NCBI GenBank assembly: GCA_964580155.1
Contig: CAZOJP010000018.1
Coordinates: forward strand, 1-36,837
DNA length: 36,837 bases
Direction: 5' to 3'
Source: Intestinibacillus sp964580155
Lineage (GTDB): Bacteria > Bacillota > Clostridia > Oscillospirales > Butyricicoccaceae
Shown: positions 1 through 6,548 of the stretch, piece after piece
Layout: each line of letters starts with the position of its first letter
Position numbering within the stretch: the first letter of the stretch is position 1
Position numbers and translations under genes: made by a program
The notes under the pieces: generated by a model
Seen by the model: the letters and a program-made list of their open reading frames with translations, nothing else
Told to the model about the DNA's origin: nothing
The model's database searches: none

Positions 1-298
1 TTGTTCCGGCTGCGCCGAAAAAAAATCATGACCGTACAATTGTCGCGTGGTGGGGGTGAGATGGTGGTTTCTTTATTTTTGGGCGTGTCGGGCGTTTGTG
101 GGTGCAGGTGCAGCGTCCCCGGTGCGTGCGGCGCGGAGGTGCTTGTACGGCGGTTTATAAAAGGGTGCGTCTGGGTGCGGTGGTGTATTCCCCGTCCCGC
201 GCCGCGCGCGACAGTGCCCGCCCCGGCGAGTGGCTCCCGATTCCGGAAATAGCGGCGCTCAGCCGCCCGGAATCGACAGTGCCCGCCCCGGCGAGGGG
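1..298. repeat. Dispersed modular repeat block touching the dnaA stop codon
   Basis: No convincing gene lies here. Bases 1-220 reappear in reverse orientation at 28027-28246 with most positions identical by eye. Bases 239-274 form a 36-base nested hairpin: outer arms GATTCCGG/CCGGAATC, inner arms GCGGC/GCCGC. The 22-base unit (CGACAGTGCCCGC, then CCCGGCGAG) occurs at 209-230 and again at 274-295, and ends three bases before the dnaA stop codon at 299-301. The same hairpin and unit recur at 13978-14068, 27999-28401 and 33696-33745. The left end may be cut by the window. The block lies in the 3' region of dnaA, so it is probably transcribed. Confidence 0.85.
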
Positions 299-1606
299 TT
301 AGGGTTGGATGTTGGAGATGAGGGTTTTGAGGATGGCGTCCATTTCTGCGGAGTTTTTGCGTTCGTCCTCGATTTTATTGATGGAATGCAGTACGGTTGT
401 GTGATCGCGCGAAAAAACCTTGCCGATTTCGGGCAGGGAATAATTCGTCAGCTCGCGCACGAGATACATGGCGACCTGCCGCGGTTGCACAGTATCCTTG
501 GAACGGCGCGACCCCACGATTTGCTCGACTGGAATGCTGTAATAATTCGCGACAGCCTGTAAAATCTTAGGCGGAGTCGGAATGAGATCCTCGTCCGAGC
601 CGCGCACCTCCTCGATGGCGCGGTTGGCAAGATCCACGTTAATCTCCTGGCCGAGCAGGTTGTGCATCGCCTGAATTTTCTTGATGGTGCCCTCAATTTG
701 GCGCACGTTGGAGTGCAGGGTCTTGGAAATGACCTGCACCACGTCTCCCGGTAAGTCGAAGCCGAGATTTTCCGCCTTGGCGCGCGTGATCGCCATGCGC
801 GTTTCGTAATCGGGCGGCTGAATGTCCGCGAGCAGTCCCCATTCAAAACGGGTCTTCATGCGGTCCTCCAGCGTGTTGATTTCCTTGGGCGGCCGGTCCG
901 AGGTGAGCACAATCTGCTTGTGCGCCTCGTAAAGCGCATTAAACGTATGGAAAAATTCCTCCTGCGTGCGCTCCTTGCCCGCGATAAACTGAATATCGTC
1001 AATGAGCAGCAAATCCGCCATGCGGTATTTGCCGCGGAAATTCTGCACGTCGCCTTCCTGAATGGCGCTGACAAGCTCGTTTGTGAAATCCTCGCCCTTG
1101 ACGTAAATAATGCGGTAAGAGGGATGGTTTTTGCGGATGACCGCCGCGATGGCATATAAAAGATGGGTCTTGCCCAGACCGGACTGACCGTAAATAAAAA
1201 GCGGGTTGTAATTTTGTGCGGGACTGTTTGCGACGGAAAGCGCGGCCGCATGCGCGAATTTGTTGGAATTGCCCACGATAAACTGCTCGAAGGTGTAGCC
1301 GTCATCGGGCGCAAGACCATAGCTGACACCGCCTGCGTTTTCCATTTCGCCGGTCGTCACGGTGACCTCGATGTCCGTGCTGCTCATCAGCTCGCGCAGC
1401 GCGGTCGTCAGCGGAATTAAAAAACGCTCGGTGATGATGTCCTTCTTAAAATCGTTCGGCGTGTGCAGGGTGAGCACGTTGCCCGAAAAATCGACGACCG
1501 TCGCGTCGTCAAACCACGCGGTCAGCGATACGGGGTTGATCCCCTGCGTTTTCTGCATCTGGTCCAGCGCCATGATGAGAATGTCGTTTTGTGTGCCCAA
1601 AGCCAT
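299..1606 (-). CDS. dnaA: Chromosomal replication initiator protein DnaA
   Basis: DnaA binds DnaA boxes, melts the origin and loads the replicative helicase. The 435 residues show all domains. Domain I is residues 1-80 with a very short linker. The AAA+ core carries Walker A GQSGLGKTH at 140-148, Walker B LLLIDDIQF at 199-207, sensor 1 LTSDRPP at 234-240 and the sensor 2 arginine near 302. The C-terminal helix-turn-helix holds SRR at 366-368 and the DnaA signature DHTTVLH at 401-407. Length is typical (about 440-450). The ATG at 1604-1606 is preceded by a strong TAAAGGAGGG (1611-1620). The gene is divergent from rpmH. Its stop codon is followed within three bases by a dispersed repeat, so dnaN does not follow within 298 bases. 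Confidence 0.98.
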   Translation of the reverse strand: MALGTQNDILIMALDQMQKTQGINPVSLTAWFDDATVVDFSGNVLTLHTPNDFKKDIITERFLIPLTTALRELMSSTDIEVTVTTGEMENAGGVSYGLAPDDGYTFEQFIVGNSNKFAHAAALSVANSPAQNYNPLFIYGQSGLGKTHLLYAIAAVIRKNHPSYRIIYVKGEDFTNELVSAIQEGDVQNFRGKYRMADLLLIDDIQFIAGKERTQEEFFHTFNALYEAHKQIVLTSDRPPKEINTLEDRMKTRFEWGLLADIQPPDYETRMAITRAKAENLGFDLPGDVVQVISKTLHSNVRQIEGTIKKIQAMHNLLGQEINVDLANRAIEEVRGSDEDLIPTPPKILQAVANYYSIPVEQIVGSRRSKDTVQPRQVAMYLVRELTNYSLPEIGKVFSRDHTTVLHSINKIEDERKNSAEMDAILKTLISNIQP

Positions 1607-1646
1607 GCGTCCCTCCTTTATTTTTACAGAGTCTTATTCAGAATCT

Positions 1647-1675
1647 ATAATAGCACGGATGTGCGCAAGTCGCAA
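1647..1675 (-). promoter_or_regulatory. Probable dnaA promoter
   Basis: Read on the minus strand, TTGCGA (1670-1675) is followed after 17 bases by TATTAT (1647-1652). This lies 41 bases upstream of the dnaA start. The -35 matches four of six consensus positions and the -10 five of six. Confidence 0.5.
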
Positions 1676-1778
1676 GGGAAAATGACAGGAAAACGTACAT
1701 TTGTATGATTTTTTGACGTGCATACGGAGAGCAAACCAGATATGGACGAAAAATGCGCAAGAAGCCCAGAAATTGTGG

Positions 1779-1808
1779 TTGACAAGGTGCTTTGGTTTCC
1801 GATATAAT
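1779..1808 (+). promoter_or_regulatory. rpmH promoter
   Basis: A perfect TTGACA (1779-1784) and a perfect TATAAT (1803-1808) are separated by 18 bases. This strong sigma-A type promoter suits the highly expressed ribosomal protein gene downstream. The start site would be near 1815. Confidence 0.85.
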
Positions 1809-1969
1809 AAATTCTGACTTAAAGTGCAGATGGTGTAATTCCGTCCTATTTGGTCACGCCGAAAATCGGACGGGCAGCGGCACGCGCCCGATGGCATCGC
1901 CCGCGCAGCAGCGGACACGTGCCGGTGCCCGATTTCACAAAAATCTTGAGAAATGGAGGTGCATTTCGC

Positions 1970-2104
1970 ATGAAGAGAACATATCAGCCCAAGAAGCGTC
2001 AGCGCTCGAAGGTTCACGGCTTCCGCAAGAGAATGGCTACCACAAACGGTAAAAAGGTCCTTGCCCGCCGCCGCGCGAAGGGCAGAGCCCGTCTGAGCCG
2101 CTAA
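1970..2104 (+). CDS. rpmH: 50S ribosomal protein L34
   Basis: L34 is a small, very basic protein of the large ribosomal subunit. The 44-residue sequence starts MKRTYQPKKRQRSKVHGFRK and has the family pattern through the ARRRAKGRARLSR end. The length is exactly typical. The ATG at 1970 follows GGAGGT (1955-1960); longer upstream readings are not conserved. It has its own strong promoter and is followed by a hairpin terminator, so it is at least partly uncoupled from rnpA, which lies 290 bases downstream. Confidence 0.98.
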   Translation: MKRTYQPKKRQRSKVHGFRKRMATTNGKKVLARRRAKGRARLSR

Positions 2105-2121
2105 ACCCGTAACGAAGACAC

Positions 2122-2152
2122 AAAAATGGATCGCGCAAGCGGTCCATTTTTT
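2122..2152 (+). terminator. rpmH rho-independent terminator
   Basis: AAAATGGATCGC and GCGGTCCATTTT form a 12-base-pair stem (one G-T pair) around a GCAA tetraloop, followed by a run of T. It lies 18 bases after the rpmH stop codon. Confidence 0.85.
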
Positions 2153-2179
2153 GTCTGTAAAGCACGGCGTGTTGCATGA

Positions 2180-2258
2180 TTTTCCACAGGCTGTGGATTG
2201 CGATGATGCGCGCCGCCAACCATTCATTTTCGATATGTCGTCCACACCGTGTGGATAA
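2180..2258. promoter_or_regulatory. DnaA-box cluster between rpmH and rnpA
   Basis: A perfect box on the reverse strand, TGTGGATAA, lies at 2250-2258. TTTTCCACA at 2180-2188 differs at one position. TGTGGATTG at 2192-2200 differs at two and forms an inverted pair with the previous one. The cluster sits after the rpmH terminator in a stretch without a gene. DnaA binding is inferred from the consensus only. Confidence 0.6.
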
Positions 2259-2394
2259 GCCGCGGCACCCTGCGCCATGCGCGCAGGGGTCTGTTTTGCT
2301 GTGCCGCGGCAGCATGGGCGGCGCACGCGCCGGCACAGGGTACCGCCGGAACCGTGCGCTGTCACGATCTCCTGACTGAAGGAGTCTGTTTTTC

Positions 2395-2751
2395 ATGAAA
2401 GAAACCTTTTCCATCAAGGAAAACCGCGATTTTCGCAGAATGTATCACCGCGCAAAGAGCGCGCCGACCGGTGTTCTCGTGCTGTATGCCGCGAAGAACC
2501 GGCTGGGGCACCGCCGTTTGGGTCTGACCGTGGGTGTCAAGCTCGGCGGCGCGGTCGTGCGCAACCGCTGCAAGCGGCTGCTGCGCGAGGCCTACCGCCT
2601 GCACGAGCACGAGCTGCCCCAGGGCTGGGACTATGTTCTGGTGGCGCGCACGCGCTTGACGGGCGCAAAATGCCAGGACGCGGAGCGCGCGCTGCTCAAG
2701 GCGGCGGACACGCTCGGTCTGCGGAAAATCGCACAAAAAAGCGGGGAATGA
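2395..2751 (+). CDS. rnpA: Ribonuclease P protein component
   Basis: RnpA is the protein cofactor of RNase P, which with the RnpB RNA removes the 5' leader of pre-tRNAs. The 118-residue protein begins with the conserved FSIKENRDFRRMY region and contains the family signature VVRNRCKRLLRE in the RNR helix near residues 54-65. Length is typical. The ATG at 2395 follows GAAGGAG about 12 bases upstream. It is separated by three bases from yidD, the usual order rpmH-rnpA-yidD-yidC-jag-mnmE. Confidence 0.97.
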   Translation: MKETFSIKENRDFRRMYHRAKSAPTGVLVLYAAKNRLGHRRLGLTVGVKLGGAVVRNRCKRLLREAYRLHEHELPQGWDYVLVARTRLTGAKCQDAERALLKAADTLGLRKIAQKSGE

Positions 2752-2754
2752 CAC

Positions 2755-2967
2755 ATGAAACGCTTGGCAATCCGGTTTGTTCGCTTTTATCAAAAGCATA
2801 TTTCGCCCGCGATGGCGCCGCGCTGCCGCTATATCCCGACCTGTTCGCAGTATGCGGTGGAGGCGCTGGAGAAGTATGGATTTTTAAAGGGCGGCTGGCT
2901 TGCGCTGCGGCGCATTCTGCGCTGTCATCCGCTGTCCAGACGCGGTCCCTACGACCCCGTCCCGTAA
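2755..2967 (+). CDS. yidD: Membrane protein insertion efficiency factor YidD
   Basis: YidD is a small membrane-associated protein that assists insertion of membrane proteins with YidC. The 70-residue sequence has the family hallmarks: FYQKHISP near 11-18, the cysteine motif CRYIPTCSQYA at 24-34, GxxKGGWLALRRILRCHP at 41-58 and the DPVP end. Cysteines at 24, 30 and 57 are the conserved set. It starts three bases after the rnpA stop and precedes yidC by 27 bases, so it is translated from the same message. Confidence 0.96.
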   Translation: MKRLAIRFVRFYQKHISPAMAPRCRYIPTCSQYAVEALEKYGFLKGGWLALRRILRCHPLSRRGPYDPVP

Positions 2968-2994
2968 CAACACTTTATCGGAGGAACGAAATTT

Positions 2995-3987
2995 ATGGGT
3001 GATATTTTCGGTCTGGTCATCGTCCGGCCCTTCGGCCTGATTCTGATGTGGATCTACCAGCTGGTCGGCTCTTACGGTCTGGCCGTCATCCTGTTTGCAA
3101 TGCTCGCAAAGCTCATCCTGTTTCCGCTTTCCTACAAGAGCAAGAAAAGCATGATCAAAATGAACGCGGTGCAGGGGCGCTTGCAGGAGCTTCAGAAAAA
3201 ATATGCCAACAACAAGGTTAAGCTCAACGAGGAGATGCAAAAGCTCTATGAGAGCGAGGGTGTCAGTCCGATGAGCGGCTGCCTGCCGACCTTTATCACG
3301 CTGCCCATCATGATGGGTCTGTACTATGCGGTGCAAAAGCCGCTGACCTTTATGATCGGTCTGGGCGCGGCGGATATCGAGCTGCTCGGCAGCAAGGTCG
3401 GCATCGATGTCGCGACGGTCGCGGCAAAAAGCGTCACCTATCAGCTGGACATCGCGCAGGGGCTCAACAAGTTTGTCGATGCGTCGGGCGCGCTTTCGGG
3501 CGATATCCTGGGTCTGTCGGAGAATATCAAAAATCTGCTCATTCCGATTGATTTCAACTTCTTCGGGCTGGATCTGTCGCTCACACCGCGCATCAGCCAG
3601 CCGTCCGTGCTGTGGCTCATCCCGATTCTGTCCGGTTTGACCGCGTTCCTGTCGAGCTTCATTATGCAAAAGATGCAAAAGACCCAGGCGGTCGGCTCGA
3701 TGAAAACCATGCTGTACATGATGCCGCTGATGAGCGTCTATTTCGGCTTTCTGTTTCCGGCGTCCATCGGCATTTACTGGGTCACGAACAATATTCTGAC
3801 CACGGTGCAGGAATATGCGCTGACAAAGTACATCAACAAGCGCCATCCCGTGCAGACTGACACCGAGAAGCGTCAGCGCGAGCTGGAGGAAAAGCGCGCG
3901 GCACGCGATGAAAAGCTGCGGCGCTTGGAGGAGGAGGGCGCACGCCCCAACCCCAACACCAGCCGCAAAAAGAGAGAGAAAAAGTAA
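2995..3987 (+). CDS. yidC: Membrane protein insertase YidC (OxaA/SpoIIIJ type)
   Basis: This insertase places proteins into the cytoplasmic membrane alone or with Sec. The 330-residue form lacks the large periplasmic domain of proteobacteria and has no lipobox; it begins close to the first membrane segment. Hydrophobic segments lie near 27-46, 96-115, 203-225 and 235-265, with a long insert between the second and third. The basic residue in the hydrophilic groove is K39 (AKLILFPL), where many homologues have arginine. The C-terminus (290-330) is highly charged and probably contacts ribosomes. The ATG follows CGGAGGAACG. Confidence 0.96.
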   Translation: MGDIFGLVIVRPFGLILMWIYQLVGSYGLAVILFAMLAKLILFPLSYKSKKSMIKMNAVQGRLQELQKKYANNKVKLNEEMQKLYESEGVSPMSGCLPTFITLPIMMGLYYAVQKPLTFMIGLGAADIELLGSKVGIDVATVAAKSVTYQLDIAQGLNKFVDASGALSGDILGLSENIKNLLIPIDFNFFGLDLSLTPRISQPSVLWLIPILSGLTAFLSSFIMQKMQKTQAVGSMKTMLYMMPLMSVYFGFLFPASIGIYWVTNNILTTVQEYALTKYINKRHPVQTDTEKRQRELEEKRAARDEKLRRLEEEGARPNPNTSRKKREKK

Positions 3988-4002
3988 GGGGGACGTTTTA
4001 AG

Positions 4003-4866
4003 ATGCTCAAATCGATTGAAACGCAGGGCACAACACGCGACGACGCGATTGAAGCGGCACTGGCGCAGCTCGGTCTGGACCGCGATTCGGTATCGGTAGA
4101 AGTGCTCGACAACGGCAAAAAGGGCTTTCTCGGCATTGGCGCAGCACCTGCGCGCGTGCGCGTCACCTATGAAGTGGCGGACGAGGTGCCGGTTAAAATG
4201 CCGGCGCCGCCCGTGCGTCCGGCGGCACCTGCGGCACAGCCTGCCGCGCCGCAGCCGCGCCGCGAGAGCGCAAAGCCCGCACCGCGCGCCGCGCGCGAGG
4301 AGCAGGACGCACCCGTCTATGTGCCCGGCACACCGCTTGCGCAGGGGGAAATCTCGCAGGCGGGCCGCGACGCGGTCACGTTTATCGACGGTCTGCTGGA
4401 AAAGCTGGGCGTGGAGGGGCACGCGGTCGTGCTCGATACGACGACGGACGACACCGTGATGATCGAGATTGTCGGCCCGGACATGGGCCCTGTCATCGGC
4501 CGCCGCGGCGACACGCTGGATGCGATCCAGTATCTGACGAGTCTGGTTGCAAACCGCAGCCGCGACAGCCACACGCGCATCACGATCGACACCGAAAACT
4601 ATCGCGCAAAGCGCGAGGAGAGCCTGCAGCGCCTTGCGCATAAAATGGCGAATAAGGTGCTCAAATACCACAAAAACATGACGCTCGAGCCGATGAATCC
4701 CTATGAGCGTCGCATTATCCACGCGGCATTGCAGGATGTCCGCGGTGTGACGACCTATTCGACCGGCACCGAGCCGGGCCGTCGCGTCGTCATCGCGCCT
4801 GAGGGTCGCCCCGCCGGCGGACGCAGCGATTATGCGCCGCGCCACCGCGACGACCGCGCGCGCTAA
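4003..4866 (+). CDS. jag: RNA-binding protein Jag/KhpB (Jag-N, KH, R3H)
   Basis: Jag (KhpB/EloR) is a cytoplasmic RNA-binding protein linked to cell-wall elongation and usually encoded next to yidC. The 287 residues show a Jag-N domain (1-55, GKKGFLGIG near 38-46), an Ala/Pro-rich linker (about 65-110), a KH domain with the GXXG loop IGRRGDTLDAIQYL near 165-178, and an R3H domain containing NPYERRIIHAAL near 232-243. It begins 15 bases after yidC, with AAGGGGGACG as its ribosome site. The proline-rich linker is longer than in many homologues. Confidence 0.95.
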   Translation: MLKSIETQGTTRDDAIEAALAQLGLDRDSVSVEVLDNGKKGFLGIGAAPARVRVTYEVADEVPVKMPAPPVRPAAPAAQPAAPQPRRESAKPAPRAAREEQDAPVYVPGTPLAQGEISQAGRDAVTFIDGLLEKLGVEGHAVVLDTTTDDTVMIEIVGPDMGPVIGRRGDTLDAIQYLTSLVANRSRDSHTRITIDTENYRAKREESLQRLAHKMANKVLKYHKNMTLEPMNPYERRIIHAALQDVRGVTTYSTGTEPGRRVVIAPEGRPAGGRSDYAPRHRDDRAR

Positions 4867-4884
4867 AAGGGGTGTCACAGAAGA

Positions 4885-6249
4885 ATGAGTGACACCATTG
4901 CCGCCATCGCTACGGCGACAGGCGGGCCCATCGGTATTCTGCGTGTGTCGGGAGACGCCGCAATCGACGTCGTTTCCGCGGTTTTTGCCCCAAAAAACGG
5001 CAAACCGTTGCACGATGCCGACTCCGGTCGGTTGGTGTTCGGCGAGCTGCATGACCGCTCGGGCGCGCTGCTCGATTGCTGCTTTGCGGCGGTGTTCCGC
5101 GCGCCCCATTCCTACACGGGCGAGTGCATGGCGGAGCTGCAGTGCCACGGCGCGCCCGCCGTGCTCGGGGAGGCGCTTGCCGCCCTGTTTGCGCGCGGCG
5201 TGCGGCAGGCGGCGCCCGGAGAATTCACCCAGCGCGCGTTTTTGAACGGAAAAATGGATCTTTCGGGGGCGGAGGCCGTGCAGGAGCTGATTTCTGCGCG
5301 CACCGCGGAGGCCGCGCGCAACGCGGTCGCCCAAATCGAAGGGCGCGTCGGCACGACCGTGCAGCACACGCGCGATGCGCTGCTGCAGCTTGTCGCGCAC
5401 TTTCACGCGGTCGTCGACTTTCCCGACGAGGAGATTGATCCGTTTTTGTTTGAACAGGCGCAGGAAACCCTGCACAAGGCCGCAAGCGCGCTCTATGAGC
5501 TTGCGGAAAGCTACGAGCGCGGCCGCATCATCGCGGAGGGCGTGCCCTGTGTGATTTTGGGCCGCCCCAACGTGGGCAAGTCCTCGCTGCTCAACGCGAT
5601 CGTGGGCGAGGAGCGCGCGATCGTCACCGAGCAGCCGGGCACAACCCGCGACATCATCGACGAAACCGTGCGCATCGGTCCGGTTCTGCTGCGTATTTTG
5701 GACACGGCCGGCCTGCGCGACACCGACGATCCGGTGGAGAAAATCGGCATCGAGCGCGCGCTGCAGCGCGCGAACGACGCGACGCTGCTGCTCGCGGTGT
5801 TTGACGGCGCGGAGAATTTTTCCGACGATGATCTCATGGTCATCGCGCGCAGCCACGGCCGCCGCGCCATCGCGGTCGTCAACAAATCGGACAAGACACA
5901 GTCGCTCGATCTGGCGCGGCTGGAAAAGCATTTTGCGCACATTGTGCATGTCAGCGCGCGCACGGGCGAGGGGATGGACAAGCTGCTGCACCTGATTCCC
6001 GCCCTTGTCGGGCTGGACGGCGCGGTGTATGACGGCAGCATCATCACATCGGCGCGGCAGGCGGCGGCGCTTGCGCGCGCGGCCGAACGCTGCGAGGCGG
6101 CGCTGTTCGCCGCGCAGTGCGGCATGACCCCGGATGCGGTCGTCATGGACGCGGAGGGTGCGATCGCCGCGCTGGGCGAGGTGACCGGCCAAAACGTCAC
6201 GCAGGACGTGGTCAGCAGGATTTTTTCCAGCTTTTGCGTCGGCAAATAA
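4885..6249 (+). CDS. mnmE: tRNA modification GTPase MnmE
   Basis: MnmE works with MnmG to make the 5-(carboxymethyl)aminomethyl group on U34 of certain tRNAs. The 454 residues have the N-terminal folate-binding domain (1-120), a helical domain, and an inserted G domain with G1 GRPNVGKSS at 226-234, G2 GTTRD at 252-256, G3 DTAG at 273-276 and G4 NKSD at 333-336. The C-terminal CVGK motif, with the essential cysteine, is intact at 451-454. It begins 18 bases after jag. A hairpin terminator follows, so mnmG probably has its own promoter. Confidence 0.98.
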   Translation: MSDTIAAIATATGGPIGILRVSGDAAIDVVSAVFAPKNGKPLHDADSGRLVFGELHDRSGALLDCCFAAVFRAPHSYTGECMAELQCHGAPAVLGEALAALFARGVRQAAPGEFTQRAFLNGKMDLSGAEAVQELISARTAEAARNAVAQIEGRVGTTVQHTRDALLQLVAHFHAVVDFPDEEIDPFLFEQAQETLHKAASALYELAESYERGRIIAEGVPCVILGRPNVGKSSLLNAIVGEERAIVTEQPGTTRDIIDETVRIGPVLLRILDTAGLRDTDDPVEKIGIERALQRANDATLLLAVFDGAENFSDDDLMVIARSHGRRAIAVVNKSDKTQSLDLARLEKHFAHIVHVSARTGEGMDKLLHLIPALVGLDGAVYDGSIITSARQAAALARAAERCEAALFAAQCGMTPDAVVMDAEGAIAALGEVTGQNVTQDVVSRIFSSFCVGK

Positions 6250-6258
6250 CAGCACCGG

Positions 6259-6290
6259 ACAGGGGGAGCGCATGCGCTTCCCCTGTTTGC
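6259..6290 (+). terminator. Hairpin after mnmE, likely terminator
   Basis: ACAGGGGGAGCG and CGCTTCCCCTGT form a 12-base-pair stem (one G-T pair) around CATG. The following TTTGCCTGTTTG is only a weak T-tract, so termination may be partial. Confidence 0.55.
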
Positions 6291-6317
6291 CTGTTTGCGG
6301 AAAGCGGCGTGCGCGCG

Positions 6318-6548
6318 TTCTCCACATGCTGTGGATAAGTGGACGCGCAACACAAAATATAGGGCCTCATACTGTATAATAGTGATAAAATATTACGAAT
6401 AGTTTAAAATTAAGCGAAAAAACGCAGAGTTATCCCCAGTTTACACAGAGTTATCAACAGGGTGGGGGTAATCATGTCAATAGGTTATGGTATAAATGAT
6501 TCATAAAAAATGCAACAAAAATTCGGCGTGCGAAAGGGGTGCTTGTGC
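6318..6548. other. oriC: Candidate replication origin: DnaA boxes plus AT-rich tract
   Basis: The mnmE-mnmG gap holds a perfect reverse-strand box TGTGGATAA at 6330-6338. Three forward boxes each differ by one base: TTCTCCACA 6318-6326, TTATCCCCA 6430-6438 and TTATCAACA 6451-6459. Between them, 6355-6420 is the most AT-rich stretch of the neighbourhood. After the last box comes a G-rich run (6460-6468) and then another AT-rich stretch (6469-6515). Box, GC cluster and AT-rich DNA in that order resemble the unwinding side of bacterial origins. That this is the functional oriC is inference. Confidence 0.6.

Larger units (their letters stand above)
1607..1969. other. Divergent dnaA/rpmH intergenic region with long rpmH leader
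   Basis: This 363-base gap carries a leftward promoter for dnaA and a rightward promoter for rpmH. The part between them is AT-rich (1676-1810). I see no exact DnaA box in it, which is unusual because this gap is an origin site in many Firmicutes. The roughly 155-base rpmH leader (about 1815-1969) is GC-rich and can pair with itself, for example around 1860-1890 with 1920-1935. No known riboswitch is recognised. Confidence 0.6.

Noticed and set aside
1..252. Possible small Arg/Cys-rich protein in the repeat, similar to one read at 28104-28424
   Set aside because: Similarity is explained by the DNA repeat. Reading frames differ in length and contain frameshifting indels between the copies, so selection on a protein is not visible.
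2884..6327. Very long leftward open frame (over 1100 codons) antisense to yidC-jag-mnmE
   Set aside because: It is a GC-rich shadow of three well-recognised rightward genes. Its product is low-complexity, rich in Arg, His and Ala, and no ribosome site supports it.
6510..6512. ATG 6510 as the mnmG start
   Set aside because: It has no ribosome site, lies in the AT-rich origin candidate, and would add residues not found in the family. TTG 6549 has AAAGGGG at a proper distance.
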